From contig JAIWND010000005.1 in the NCBI GenBank assembly GCA_025330725.1, positions 992,001-1,056,000 on the forward strand: DNA of 64,000 nucleotides, read 5' to 3'. The notes below the pieces were generated by a model. That model did no database searches. It saw only the letters and a program-made list of their open reading frames with translations, and had not been told where the DNA came from. Origin of the DNA: Chlamydoabsidia padenii. Lineage: Eukaryota > Mucoromycota > Mucoromycetes > Mucorales > Cunninghamellaceae. Each line of letters begins with the position of its first letter. The first letter of the stretch is position 1. Made by a program: the position numbers and the translations under genes. This document shows, piece after piece, positions 23,328 through 33,569 of this stretch.

Positions 23328-24000
23328 AGAGCTCTGCTGCTTCAATGGGCAAGTGATGCTCATGACAACAGTGACCATGAGCATTTCTTAACCTATTTCC
23401 AACAAACTTTACATAATAGCAATTGTACCAAGCACCTTGTATGGAGCAATATAGTCTCAAGATCGTTTTACCCTGACTTTTGTGAAAAAAAAAGTTGCAG
23501 AATGAAAATTGACAAACAAGATAAAACTTATTTCAAAACCCGCTTACCCTCACCTTGAATCTTAAGAGAGCTCTAATGCCGCAATGGACAAGCGATGCTA
23601 ATGACAAAAGTGACCATGAGCATTCCTTAGCCTATATCCAACAAAGTTTACATAATGGCTATTGTACCAAGTCCACTGTATGGAGCAGTATAGCCTCAAG
23701 ATGGATTCAACCTGACTTTTGTAAAAAAAAAAGTTGCAGACTGAAAATTAGCACACAAGATAAAACTTAGTTCAAAACCCGCTTACTCTCGCCTTGAATC
23801 TTGAGGGTGCTCTACTAGCTTAATGAACAAGCGATGCTAATGATAAAAGTGACCATGAGCATTCCTTAGCCTATTTCCAACAAAGTTTACATAATGGCCA
23901 ATATACCAAGTCCTCTGTATGGAGCAGTATAGCCTCAAGCTCGTTTGAACCTAACTTTTGTGAAATTAAGTTTTATCTTGTGTGTCAATTTTTACATTCT
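23328..24000 (+). repeat. Three tandem units of a 240-base dispersed repeat
   Basis: Units start near 23328, 23567 and 23807, a period of 239-240 bases. Each has GTGACCATGAGCATT, CCAACAAASTTTACATAAT, CTGTATGGAGCARTATAG and CTGACTTTTGTRA. The first two also have CAAGATAAAACTTA followed by TTCAAAACCCGCTTA. The third ends early: its last part is inverted, reading AAGTTTTATCTTGTGTGTCA. No conserved open frame runs through the units, so they are probably non-coding. Related copies lie at 9560-9745 and, reversed, at 56318-56745. Confidence 0.9.
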
Positions 24001-24840
24001 AGCTCTTTACATGTATTGATTGATGATCAGCATGAATTGACCGTTTGTAAATAGTGAAACTGTCTCAAATACATATGCTTATATCGTTTATCACATTAAT
24101 TAATAAGGGTTTGCTCCATTGAATTGATTAGTTCATCGTTCATTTCACTTTCCCCGACACTGATCACCTGCTTTTTATCACTTCCTGTATCCTATAAGAA
24201 GGCTCTACTATACTTCACCTTTTTCTTTCTTTCTTCATCCTTTGTCTTCTTCAAGGTCTTATATTTGCTCTACTTCATACACTTCCTCTCTGTTTTCTAT
24301 CCACTCTCCTTCCGCCACTGCCAATGTGGTCAGCCAGGCTGCAACGGTTATACAATCAAACAATTCATGTAGTAATGCTGGCCACTTGATATGAATCCGC
24401 TCTCTCTCTCTCTCTCCATTCCTTTGTCTCCACTCCTAATCATGTTCAAATCTTTTCCAGGAAGTTATCGCAACCCACACACACGGCACTTCGATGATAA
24501 TTTTTATCATTTCCGTAGACAAAAGGGGCTGATCACACGTACTAACTGACTGTTTGATTTCTTTTCCTAGGTATTATTGCTTTTGATCATTTCTTTTGAC
24601 CATTTTTAAACATCGTGTAGTTGTTTTGTTGATTTTATTTACTTAATAAAACTAGTATTTATCAATTTGCAACATCAAAAGACACTTACATGATCGGGGA
24701 CATAACAATGGACTCCAAGCATTTCACATGCATTGAGCTTGACGTCCTTGATAGTCCTTAGGTCAAGAAAACAAAGACATTACCAAATTGGATACAAATG
24801 AAGGTATGCATAAAAGGTTTTATCAAGTATAAAGTGCACA
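24001..24840. other. Mostly gene-free stretch; possible small spliced gene
   Basis: A plus-strand frame ends with 'RHCQCGQPGCNGYTIKQF' at about 24310-24368 before a possible GTAGTAAT donor. After a CT-repeat (about 24400-24417), a TTTTCCAG acceptor at about 24463 leads into 'SYRNPHTRHFDDNFYHF'. The frame ends at a TGA near 24550, with AATAAAA near 24645. Alternatively ATG 24443 alone gives a 35-residue frame. Neither reading has a known family. The rest is AT-rich spacer to MIS12. Confidence 0.25.
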
Positions 24841-25882
24841 TTAAGATTGTTTATTAAGATTGTTTTTAATCAAGTATTTATCTATATAAGTTTTACTATC
24901 AAGGGTATATCCTTCAGGTTCGTTTAATAGTTTACGCCTAAAGACTTCATCGAGCCGTTTTCGCATACGTTCATCCAGTTGTCCAAATTGTTCTTTCACG
25001 TTTTCCAATGCACTGTCAAGATTGGTTACTAAAAGTTAAAAAACAAACAAATCCATGTTAGTCATCCGAGATTACCTATTCCTACACCCCTCAAGTTGAT
25101 GATTATACTTACTATTATTTTCCTTCAAGATAGTTGGTATGAATTCCAGCTGTTTGATATATTCTTTTTGAGTACGCAAGAGAGTATCACATCGTTTCTC
25201 CTCCCTTTTTATAAAGTGTTGGAATGCCCTTTGCTATGTATATATCCATAGTGTAAAAAAAACAAAAAAACAAAACAAAAAACTGTTAGTACTAGGTACT
25301 TTATCATCAACAAAGACTATTACTTACACTCATCACACCATTTTGAGCATCTTTCAGTTCCTTGTCCAGCTTTTCCATATGTTCAGCGGTTAAACCCATA
25401 TCCAGACCCTATTATAAACATGATAGTTAGTAACTAGTTCCAATTTCCAATTTCCACTTCATTTTACCTTGTAATGAAGAGGGACAATCTCTGGATCTGC
25501 AGGTATTTCAAGAACACTATCGATAAAGTATTGTTGAAACGCAGAGAAGCATTTGTCAAACACTGTTTCCAGCTGGGTTTCATATGGATGGAAAAACTAT
25601 CATTATAAACAACAGCAGTGTAGTAGTTAGTCAGTGTCAAACCATATCATTTTACTTTAATACCTTGTCAAAGAGGGCTTCTTTTTTACTTGTTTCAAGT
25701 TTACAACTTGTCATCAAATATTGTTTGAAGCCTTCCAATAGTTGATAAAACGCGATACTGTGGGTGTTGTAAAGTTTGTCCAAAATATCATTTGGGTCGA
25801 AGCCTAGCATTTCCATTCTGAATTCGCTATCTGTATAGGCACGGTGGACGTCATCATCGGTGTCGGCAGTTGAGTCCAACAT
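24841..25882 (-). CDS. MIS12: Kinetochore protein Mis12/Mtw1
   Basis: Subunit of the MIND/Mis12 complex joining the inner kinetochore to Ndc80 and Knl1. Five exons (25664-25882, 25468-25596, 25328-25408, 25113-25233, 24841-25028) give 245 residues. The N-terminal part has the family signature 'MLGFDPNDILDKLYN', followed by 'FFHPYETQLETVFDKCFSAF' and 'IDSVLEIPADPEIV', matching the head-helix pattern of Mis12 (a helix, then ...NIF.IP). The rest is coiled coil: 'LTAEHMEKLDKELKDA', 'KREEKRCDTLLRTQKEYI', 'LDERMRKRLDEVFRRKL'. Length fits fungal Mtw1 (about 230-290). Identity rests on the motif pattern and length. Confidence 0.84.
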
Positions 25883-26397
25883 GGTCGTAAAATATGTAAA
25901 GTGAGAAAGAAAAGAAGGAAAGAAAAAAGTGACTTTGGCTATTGTTCATTTTTAATGGAGCGATTGTCGGCGTTTAAATTATATTTGGTTGATTGATTGG
26001 TTGAGTTGAGTTTCCCTTGGTGCTCACTCACAAGATGTGGTTCAAGGTACTTGTTTGGTATTTTGAATACTTGAAACCATTACAGTATTATAGATAGCTT
26101 GATATGATGCGGGGTGTATAATGAAAGGAAAACTGGACATTGTCTTCCATCTTGCTTGGTCTACAGCATTTTCGGAATTTGAAATATGTGCTTTTGAAGT
26201 TCTTGTGCTCCACTTTTGTCTTCAATCCTCTTTCTTTCGCTTTAAACATTCTTTCGAGGTAGGTCACGATATCTGTTTTTAACAATCAAGACGAAAATAT
26301 AATTAACGCCGGGTTTTTACTTTATCATCTTTGTATAGGCCTACATTTATATATATACATATAACTATCAGCACCACTGAAAACGAGCACCCACTCA
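25883..26397. other. Divergent promoter region MIS12 / BTB protein
   Basis: 515 bases between start codons, with two GC-core elements. A minus-strand frame of 65 codons (26088-26285, 'TDIVTYLERMFKAKERGLKT') shows no family and is not supported as a gene. Confidence 0.45.
25969..25980 (+). promoter_or_regulatory. GGCGTTTAAATT element, MIS12/BTB divergent region
   Basis: Lies 87 bases upstream of the MIS12 start. The second element of this divergent region, CGCCGGGTTTTTA, is at 26307-26319, about 80 bases before the BTB start. So each gene seems to have its own copy. Confidence 0.4.
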
Positions 26398-27752
26398 ATG
26401 ATGACCACCAATTACAATCGACCTCACCTTCCTTCTTCAAACTCTTATGGATATACAGCAACCAATGGATCTCCTCACTATCAACAAGACACTTGTTCTT
26501 CTTTTACAGGAAATCAACAACAACCGATTCATTCTGTGCCTTTAAATGCACCCATGGTAAACCATGTACCAATACAACATCCATATCAACTTCAATATCA
26601 ATACCAGCAACCACAACAACCAATGTTGTTCTCATTACCTACACCTACCAAATCATCTCCAGCAAACACCGCTTATACTTGTAATGAATCTGATCCTCAA
26701 AGCTACTGCAATTACTTTTACCAAGTTGGTTTCCAGCAGGGTACGTAGACACGTAAAAAAGACAAAAGATACCCTATGATTGTAAATGATCTCATCTCCT
26801 CTCTCTCTCTCTCTTTTTTTTTTTTTTTGTAATAGGCAACTTCTCTGATATCACTGTATCGATACCCAGCCTTAAAAAGATCTTCTCTCTCCATTCGTTG
26901 GTTTTATCTCGGTCACCTTACTTGTACCAGCGCCTTGTCAACCTGCCAAAGTATGAACCCTCGGTGATTGAATTGGACTATGGCCCGGCGACAATTGAAT
27001 CCTTCCACCTCATCTTCAGTCATCTCTATCGCCCATTATCTCGACAAGAACTAGCGTATTTGGCCAATGAAAAACCTCAGATTTATTTGGAATTGATTGG
27101 TGTGGCGGATTACTTGGAACTGGTAGCACTCAAGGATATGCTTCTTCACGTCATCTTATCTCAAGGTTTCAACGAAAGTCTTGCCATGCGGTGGATACAA
27201 CTCTTACAACCCTTTTCGTCGACCAAACCCTGGGTGAAGCAATTGGATGAACGACTATTGGATTATTTGATTCGTGATCTCCCGACGATCTTGGATGTAT
27301 TCCCAACCTCGGTTAAATCAAATGGTGGTATCATGATTGGGAAACATCGAGTGGAGGGATACATGGCGTCCAAATCATTCCCTCGGCGTGGCATGACTGA
27401 TTTGGTGGAGTTTTATTCTACTTTACCCTTGGTTTATCTCAAGCGATGCTTGGAACACCCTGATTTACCGGTACAGGACTCTATTCAACGCTATCAATTC
27501 GCCAAACAGGTCTTACAACAACGACGAAACTCGGTAAACTATGGGAAAGAAAGGGTTGTCCTGGGATTGCAATCTGATAGCCATCATCCGTCAATACACA
27601 CATCGGCATTCGACAAACATCTAGACAGTAAGAACAACAACAATACGATCATGACGGTATCTTTGATTCAAGCACCTAAACCAAAGCTGGGCAAGTGGAA
27701 TCCTTCGCTGTATGACTTTGGTTCGGATTGTAACGACGAAGAAGACCTATAG
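26398..27752 (+). CDS. BTB/POZ-domain protein
   Basis: Two exons (26398-26740 and 26836-27752) give 419 residues. The N-terminal 110 residues are Gln/Pro/Tyr-rich and probably disordered ('YQLQYQYQQPQQP'). The second exon opens directly with a BTB fold: 'NFSDITVSIPSLKKIFSLHS', 'LVLSRSPYLYQRLVN', and later 'YLELIGVADYLELVALKDML'. A helical region follows, with 'LLDYLIRDLPTILDVFP' and 'VEFYSTLPLVYLKRCLEHPD' resembling the BACK-like part of such proteins. BTB proteins often dimerise and can act as Cul3 adaptors; which role applies here is unknown. The tail is acidic. Confidence 0.84.
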
Positions 27753-28112
27753 GAATAGTCACCACCAACATACCACTCATTTATCCTTGACATAATAACT
27801 TTCACCTTCCACTTTTACCCCACCTTTAGTTTAGTTATATAGTTTAGCATATTCCTTCCACATTACTTTATTATCAGTTTATAGTATTCCCCCCTCCTCC
27901 TTCCACTGCATGAATATATACACTCATGTAACATTTACCCTTAATACCCATTGTTTCAGCGCTGGGCCAATTCCCATCACACGCACACACACACATACAC
28001 ACATGATAAAAACCAATAAAACATATAATATATATCCATTCCATATTTTATTAATAACGACTTTACAAAAAAAAAAAACAAAGATGCCAATGATGTTAAT
28101 GAAGAGTTATGT
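27753..28112. other. Convergent spacer BTB / F-box protein
   Basis: 3' regions of two convergent genes. Contains a CA-rich run (ACACACACACACATACACAC near 27980-28002), AATAAAA near 28015 and AT-rich sequence. No gene seen. Confidence 0.5.
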
Positions 28113-29518
28113 TTAGGGGTAAAGTTCTACACTATGTTTAAAATCATCCACACATATACGAAGTCGTGTATATTCTGGTCCTTGAATATCATCTATCCAT
28201 ACCACCAAAATAGAATAAAGTAAAATCCCTATTAGTAATCAATAGTCATTACAGTTCCTTTTTTTTTTTTTACTTACCTTCTGAATAGGCTTGTCCTTGG
28301 ACACCATACGCTTTTGCCAAATACGTCCAGAGGTTTTCACTAATGATATCAGCATGAGTCTCAGGTGCAGGACGATATTTATCCATAGGCAAACGAATGT
28401 TGGGGTCCAGAGTTCCGTTACTTCGTGCCAATTTGTTGTTGGTGATAGGTCCTGGTGATGGTGATCCTTCGCCTATGCCAAAAAGATAAAAAGTAAGATG
28501 AGTGTGTGATTAGATTAATATCCTCTCCTATCACTTACGAGTCCTAAATAACATCCAAGCACGTCCCCAAGATTTTTCAAGCAAATAGTATTTTCGTGTC
28601 ATGTCTTCCTGCCTTAATTCTTGTACATACAATAATTGTTCCGCCCTACGTCGTTGATCATCGGTTGTTGGTTCGGGTGCATCAATACTGGTAGGTGTTG
28701 AGATATCTGTGGCTTGAGTTGTTGTTGCTGCTGTTGCTGTAGTAGTAGTAGTAGTAGTGGTGGTAGTAGTCGATGGTTCAGCATGTACTAATGGTTTTAG
28801 TTGATCCAGGAGGACAGTGCCTTTGTACTCTTCATTTTCATTAGTACCATTTCCACCCACCTATCAAGAGTAGTAAAACATGTTAGGTATCCTTTTCTTT
28901 TTGACGCCAAGTCCTATTATATGTTTACCTTGCGAGAGCACTTGAAGCAGTAGAGTGACTGAGTATCCATATCATATTGCACAGACGAGGGTCCTTCTTC
29001 TTTACAGGCACATGGACGACATACTAAAACCCATCACCGCCACCAAAGAAAAAAAAAAAAAAAGAGAGATTAACAAAGCTCCGTGTTTGTGACAAAAGTT
29101 TTTTTTTTTTTTTTTTTTTTTTTTTCTACTTGCCTTGTTTGTCTGATGAGGGATTCAGACTCAAATAGATGACGACGTTGGAATTACACATATCACATAA
29201 AGGCCGTTGTTCTCCTCGATGGAATGCTGTTGAGAAGAGTTGTTTACTGTTGGGCAAGTCATCAGGGATCGCGCCTAAATGAGGACATAAACTGATTTGG
29301 TGGCGTTGGAGTTGAAGATAAAGTTGTCGCCAAGTCAAGGTTGGATGTTTGTAAGTAATCTTGTAATCAGTGCTGACCAAACGTCGCAATACCCGCTCGT
29401 CACCAATGAGACTGGAGAATGATTTACAAGAGAGGGATAATGCAAACACAGACTTCAAATCAAGATATTGAGTGATATGAAGCACAATATCTGGAGTCAA
29501 TCGATCGATAGGAGCCAT
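28113..29518 (-). CDS. F-box protein with zinc-binding-like region and C-terminal DUSP domain
   Basis: Five exons (29134-29518, 28929-29023, 28539-28860, 28278-28472, 28113-28192) give 358 residues. The first intron has a GC donor (AAG|GCAAGT) and AG acceptor. An F-box (about 5-47: 'LTPDIVLHITQYLDLKSVF', 'LSCKSFSSLIGDERVLRRLV') is followed by a Cys/His region (about 77-160: 'CPHLG', 'CDMCN', 'CRPCAC', 'LYCFKCSRK'), a Thr run and a DUSP-like domain (about 250-350: 'KYYLLEKSWGRAWMLFRTR', 'GPITNNKL', 'ISENLWTYLAKAYG'). DUSP domains are usually part of USP deubiquitinases; no protease domain is present. The likely role is an SCF substrate receptor. The domain calls are by pattern. Confidence 0.78.
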
Positions 29519-29772
29519 GAGGTAAGAAAAAGAGAGAGAGACAAAGAGTGATTATACTGGTGAATGTGTATGTATATTATATAAAATCAAGTAAAGGAGT
29601 GGATATTACTTTTTTGTTTTTATTAAGTGTGTTATTTAAAAAGATGAGGAGTGAGGAAGAGAAGAGACAGAGGTGAAAAATAAAAAAAATAAAATAGCAG
29701 GGGAGAGCCTAATAACAAATTGGCGGGGTTCTTAATTTTTAAGATGCCGACATCCAAGGTCAGATCGGATCC

Positions 29773-32208
29773 CTATGATTCCCACCAAAGTCCATCAGCC
29801 AAATCTTTAAAGAATGTCTCGTGATCCAGTCGTTTCTATCAATAAAAGAAGTCGTCAGTAGCAATTTTTGTCTTACTTTTTGTTCTAGTCTTACCTTTTC
29901 TATTCTCTTCTTTTTTTTGTAGAGCATCCAATTGGTAGAGAGCACTTCGCGCGCCTTGTCGTTTTCAATCTTGGAATCGAAAGCGTCCGTGGCAGCCAGT
30001 CTCTGTGCATAAGAGGCCTTATGAAGTGCTGCTTTCAGCTTGTGCACTTCTTTATAGCTGGTCTTGGCTTCATCAAGTAGTTTCATCACCTTCACATATA
30101 TCTTGTTGGCTATGTGTTGACTTGCTGAACTATGGTGTTGTTGTCTATAAAAGATAAATAGATTAGTAAAACAAACATACAAACAAATAAACACGCGATT
30201 GTTTTAGACTTGCATGAATTCTTCTGTAGCTTTTTTAATTGCAAAGGTTACTGGTGTGAATTCGGCGACCCATTTTTCACCACCGTCACTGGAGCGATTG
30301 AGGAGATCTCGGTAGCAATATTCCACAATTCGATCCAAATCCAACTGATCCATGGTATCAGGCACATCCCTGCCGTCTAAATAGTGCCGTACACCCAAAT
30401 CAATCTCGTTTTCTAATTGTTTTCGTCGTTCTGCTGAGACTTGGTAGGACGCCAATTCTGATTCCATATCAAAGTCGGTATCGTCGTTGTCGTGATTGTT
30501 GTTGTTGTTGTTCATGCCTGCCGTCGAGAAGTGATCACCATAGGATTCCTTGAATACTTCATCGAAATTGATAGAGTCAGGAACTTTGCCACCGGATTCA
30601 ATTTGCTGTGCATCGTTGTTTGGTAATGGGTCATTGTCTTCAAATAGTGGCGTTGGGTCTTGCTGCATAGGTTCAATGCTGTGTTGTGGAATAGTAGTGT
30701 CATCAGCATTTGGACTGCCGCCTTGATCGTAATCCATTTCGAACCCATCATCTTGATCTTGGGGGAAGAAGTGGTCGCCACCTTGGTCGCCTGCTGGTGT
30801 TGGTGAAGGCGCAAGGTCGGTATCATGCTGATCGTCTGCTGCTGTTGGTGGAGGCGAGGAATCTTCATGGGGCTGATCATCCGCTGTTGTTGGTGGAGGT
30901 GAGAAAGCTTTATGAGGCTGACTGTCTACTGGTGCAAGGTTAGTATCATGCTGATCGTCCGCTGCTGTTGGAGAAGGTGAGGAAGCTTCGTGAGGCTGAT
31001 CGTCGTCTACTGGTGCAAGATCAGTATCATGCTGATCGTCCGCTGCTGTTGGAGAAGGTGAGGAAGCTTCGTGAGGCTGATCGTCGTCTATTGGTGCAAG
31101 ATCAGTATCGTGATGATCGCCCGCTGCTGTTGGTGAAGGTGAGGAAGCTTCATGAGGCTGATCGTCTATTGGTGCAAGATCGGTATCGTGATGATCGCCC
31201 GCTGCTGTTGGAGAAGGTGCAAAGTCAGTATCAGGCTGATAGTCTGCTGCTGTGGGCGAAGGTGTACGCTCTTGATCAATAGTAATGTCATTATCAAGAG
31301 GATAGTCTGCTGATGGAGATAAGCTATTAATATCCTTCGTATCATCGTTGTCTAGTTGATCATTTGCCGACGCCGAATCCCTGTAAACTTGTTCCTCTGT
31401 TGGTGGTGGCAAGTCTTGAGCTTCTTCCATGGTAATATCGTTGTTGTCTAGTTCAGTTGTTGCAAGTGGTGATGATGGTAATTCAGAGACAGAATGTGAT
31501 GCAAAGATATGTTGATGATTATCCCTATCAAGGACTGTTGGTGTAGATGGTGTATGTCGTTGCTGATCTAATGGTGGAGAGACAGATCCAGAATCAGGTA
31601 CAGATTGTGATGGCGTTGTATGCTGACCATCGTCGCTTTTTGAGAGTTCCGGTATAGTTGGATCCTTTGGATGAGGTGAGGGCGACTTTTGTTGGTGGTC
31701 TGTTGGTGGAGAGACAGATCGTGGTGATTGTTCTTGTTGTGGTAATGGTGAGTGTGTGATGGAGAAAGTGGGTGGAGGCGTATGGATTGCTCCAGCCTCA
31801 TGGAATGATTTAGCATAGTGTGGGTGTCCTTTTTCAGATGAAGATCCACTTGGAGAAGAATAGACAGGATTTTTAGGGCTTATGTTGTGTTGATGTGTCG
31901 AATCCAGAGACTGTCGTTGTTTTTTTGTTGGAGGAGTTCCAAAATCTACAGATAAATGGTATTGTTAGTATTTGGGTTATTCGACATATTGATTGACTCT
32001 TTTAACCTACGTAATTCCTCCAGTCGTGCTTTAATGGGGATTATGAAAGGATCATTGTTAAGCATGCCTTCAAAGATGTGACTAAAAAAAAAAAAAAGAG
32101 AGATAGGTTAAGGGGAAGAATTATATTCACCAGGTTGATAAATGTTAAAACTTACCCTTGGCCACGTTTTCTTTGTTCGAATCTTTTTTGGTAGTACTCT
32201 GATAGCAT
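29773..32208 (-). CDS. Unknown 722-residue protein with tandem acidic repeats and C-terminal coiled coil
   Basis: Five exons (32156-32208, 32011-32081, 30214-31945, 29895-30144, 29773-29835). Intron 3 has a GC donor (AT|GCAAGTC), needed to keep frame. The N-terminus 'MLSEYYQKRFEQRKRG' is basic. Residues 50-430 are disordered, with several near-identical units of about 28 residues (from about 275) built on 'SPSPTAADDQHDTDLAP' plus 'DDDQPHEAS'. The C-terminal ~200 residues look folded and helical: 'SAERRKQLENEIDLGVRHYL', 'LDRIVEYCYRDLLNRS', 'KIYVKVMKLLDEAKTSYKEV', ending 'FFKDLADGLWWES'. I do not recognise the family. The coding case is strong because all joins are in phase. Confidence 0.75.
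30780..31245 (-). repeat. In-frame minisatellite within the 722-residue protein gene
   Basis: Units of about 78-87 bases, such as GGTGAGGAAGCTTCGTGAGG plus CTGATCGTCGTCTAYTGGTG, repeat five to six times with small length changes in multiples of three. The protein frame is kept. Neighbouring units are almost identical, which points to recent expansion. Confidence 0.85.
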
Positions 32209-32662
32209 TTATGACGGCAGTCTAGATATATGGTATATTTATATATCTTATGTGTGTGTGTATAAGAATGTATAAAGTGAGATTAGGGAAGAAGGACAAA
32301 TTAAGAGGATTCCGCGCCAGACCAATAAAAAAAATACGGAATCGGGATTTGAATTTCGGGGAGTTACTCTCAGGACGGGTGTGCTTGAATACAATGGATG
32401 CAGTGAGACTACTCAAAAGATATAACCAAGTCAAAAAGTCATTTATTTCAACCTACTGATTGTTTGTTTTAATTAATGATTTGACCGTTTGCATAAAAGG
32501 GCGTAAATCCACTTTGTGCATGAAATGGAAAGAGTTCATGGTAGCACATATAAGTGATATTGATACTATGTAAGAGACAAAAGACAAAGAGGGAATCAAA
32601 AGATCAAGACCGAGATCGAGATCAAGAGTTTTATTTATAAGATTGAATAAATACAGTCCACA
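32209..32662. other. Spacer between the 722-residue protein gene and FIS1
   Basis: Promoter side of the 722-residue protein gene. A double element CGGGATTTGAATTTCGGG lies at 32343-32360, about 135 bases upstream of its start. GACCGAGATCGAGATCAAGA lies near 32606-32625. No gene seen. Confidence 0.5.
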
Positions 32663-33371
32663 TTATTTAGACCTTTTAACAACAGCAGCTACTAATGCAG
32701 CAGCCACTGCAACAACACCACTAACTATAGCTAAACCTATCGCACCCTCTATTCATTAAAAACCAAACAAAAGAATGATTAATAATGTAACATTATATTT
32801 TACTCCTCCCTACTTCTTGTCTTTACCTGTAGACACCTTTTCATCGATTTGTTTAGCAAGTCCAAGGGCTTGAGCATTTCTTGGCTCCAGTTTCAAGAGT
32901 TGTTGATTATATGTCCTTGCTTCAGAATAGCTGGCTATCTTGTAATGTCCCAAAGCTAAAAAGTAAAGACATTCCCTTCGTCGTTCAGGTGCATTGGTAT
33001 ATATTTCTATCCAAAAAAGAAAAAAAGAAAGGGGGGGGGAGGGCCAAGTCAGTAACACTAATCTTGTTTCCTTTATGACCAAGTGGGCACTTACCTACTA
33101 ATAACTGGATGCCTTGTTCAACTTGACCATTACTTGCTGATCGAACCAAGCCCCAAGCATAGTTAAATTTCGTTTGAATAGTGACATATTCACCTTCCTT
33201 GATATATTGCCTCTTGAGCACCTATTTATATGATAGTAATGAAAAGTATATAAAAATGGGAGGTAAGTGACAGGTGACCAAATAAATGTACGTTTAACAA
33301 TTCATTACCTCCAGTTCAGCAGAGCTTAAAGGTCGTTCCACGTCTTCAATTATAGGAATGTCGCTTTTCAT
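32663..33371 (-). CDS. FIS1: Mitochondrial fission protein Fis1
   Basis: Tail-anchored outer-membrane adaptor of mitochondria and peroxisomes that helps recruit the dynamin-type fission machinery. Four exons (33309-33371, 33095-33221, 32827-33006, 32663-32748) give 151 residues, the normal length. Two TPR-like helical pairs include '[15 protein letters not shown]', '[20 protein letters not shown]' and '[20 protein letters not shown]', with '[19 protein letters not shown]'. The C-terminal anchor '[20 protein letters not shown]' is followed by the basic end 'KRSK', as required for outer-membrane insertion. The identification is firm. Confidence 0.95.
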
Positions 33372-33466
33372 TGTTGTTTGAATTGGTCTGCTTGTTTGGT
33401 AAAGAAGAAAAAATGTAGAAGAAGGAGCAAAAATCCAAAACAAAGAACATTTGAGTTTGGTTTACC

Positions 33467-33480
33467 AATTTAAAATGCCG
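33467..33480 (-). promoter_or_regulatory. CGGCATTTTAAATT element upstream of FIS1
   Basis: AATTTAAAATGCCG on the plus strand, about 95 bases before the FIS1 start; a variant of the recurring element. A T run follows at about 33492-33513. Confidence 0.4.
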
Positions 33481-33569
33481 ATATAGCTACCTTTTTTTTT
33501 TTTTTTTTTTTTTAATTCTTCTTTCTTTCACTCCTTACCTTCTTCCTTGACATGAATTTTATAACATGT

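Noticed and set aside
23328..24000. Tandem array considered as a CRISPR
   Set aside because: Units of 240 bases with no short repeat/spacer structure, in a eukaryotic genome.
30710..31282. Plus-strand frames with repeated 'LLLEKVRKLREADRRLL'
   Set aside because: They are the antisense reading of the in-frame minisatellite of the 722-residue protein. The minus-strand gene has consistent splicing.
16047..33371. PLK, MIS12 and FIS1 as a functional cell-division cluster
   Set aside because: They have separate promoters and are mixed with unrelated genes. Fungal housekeeping genes of this kind are not expected to cluster by pathway.
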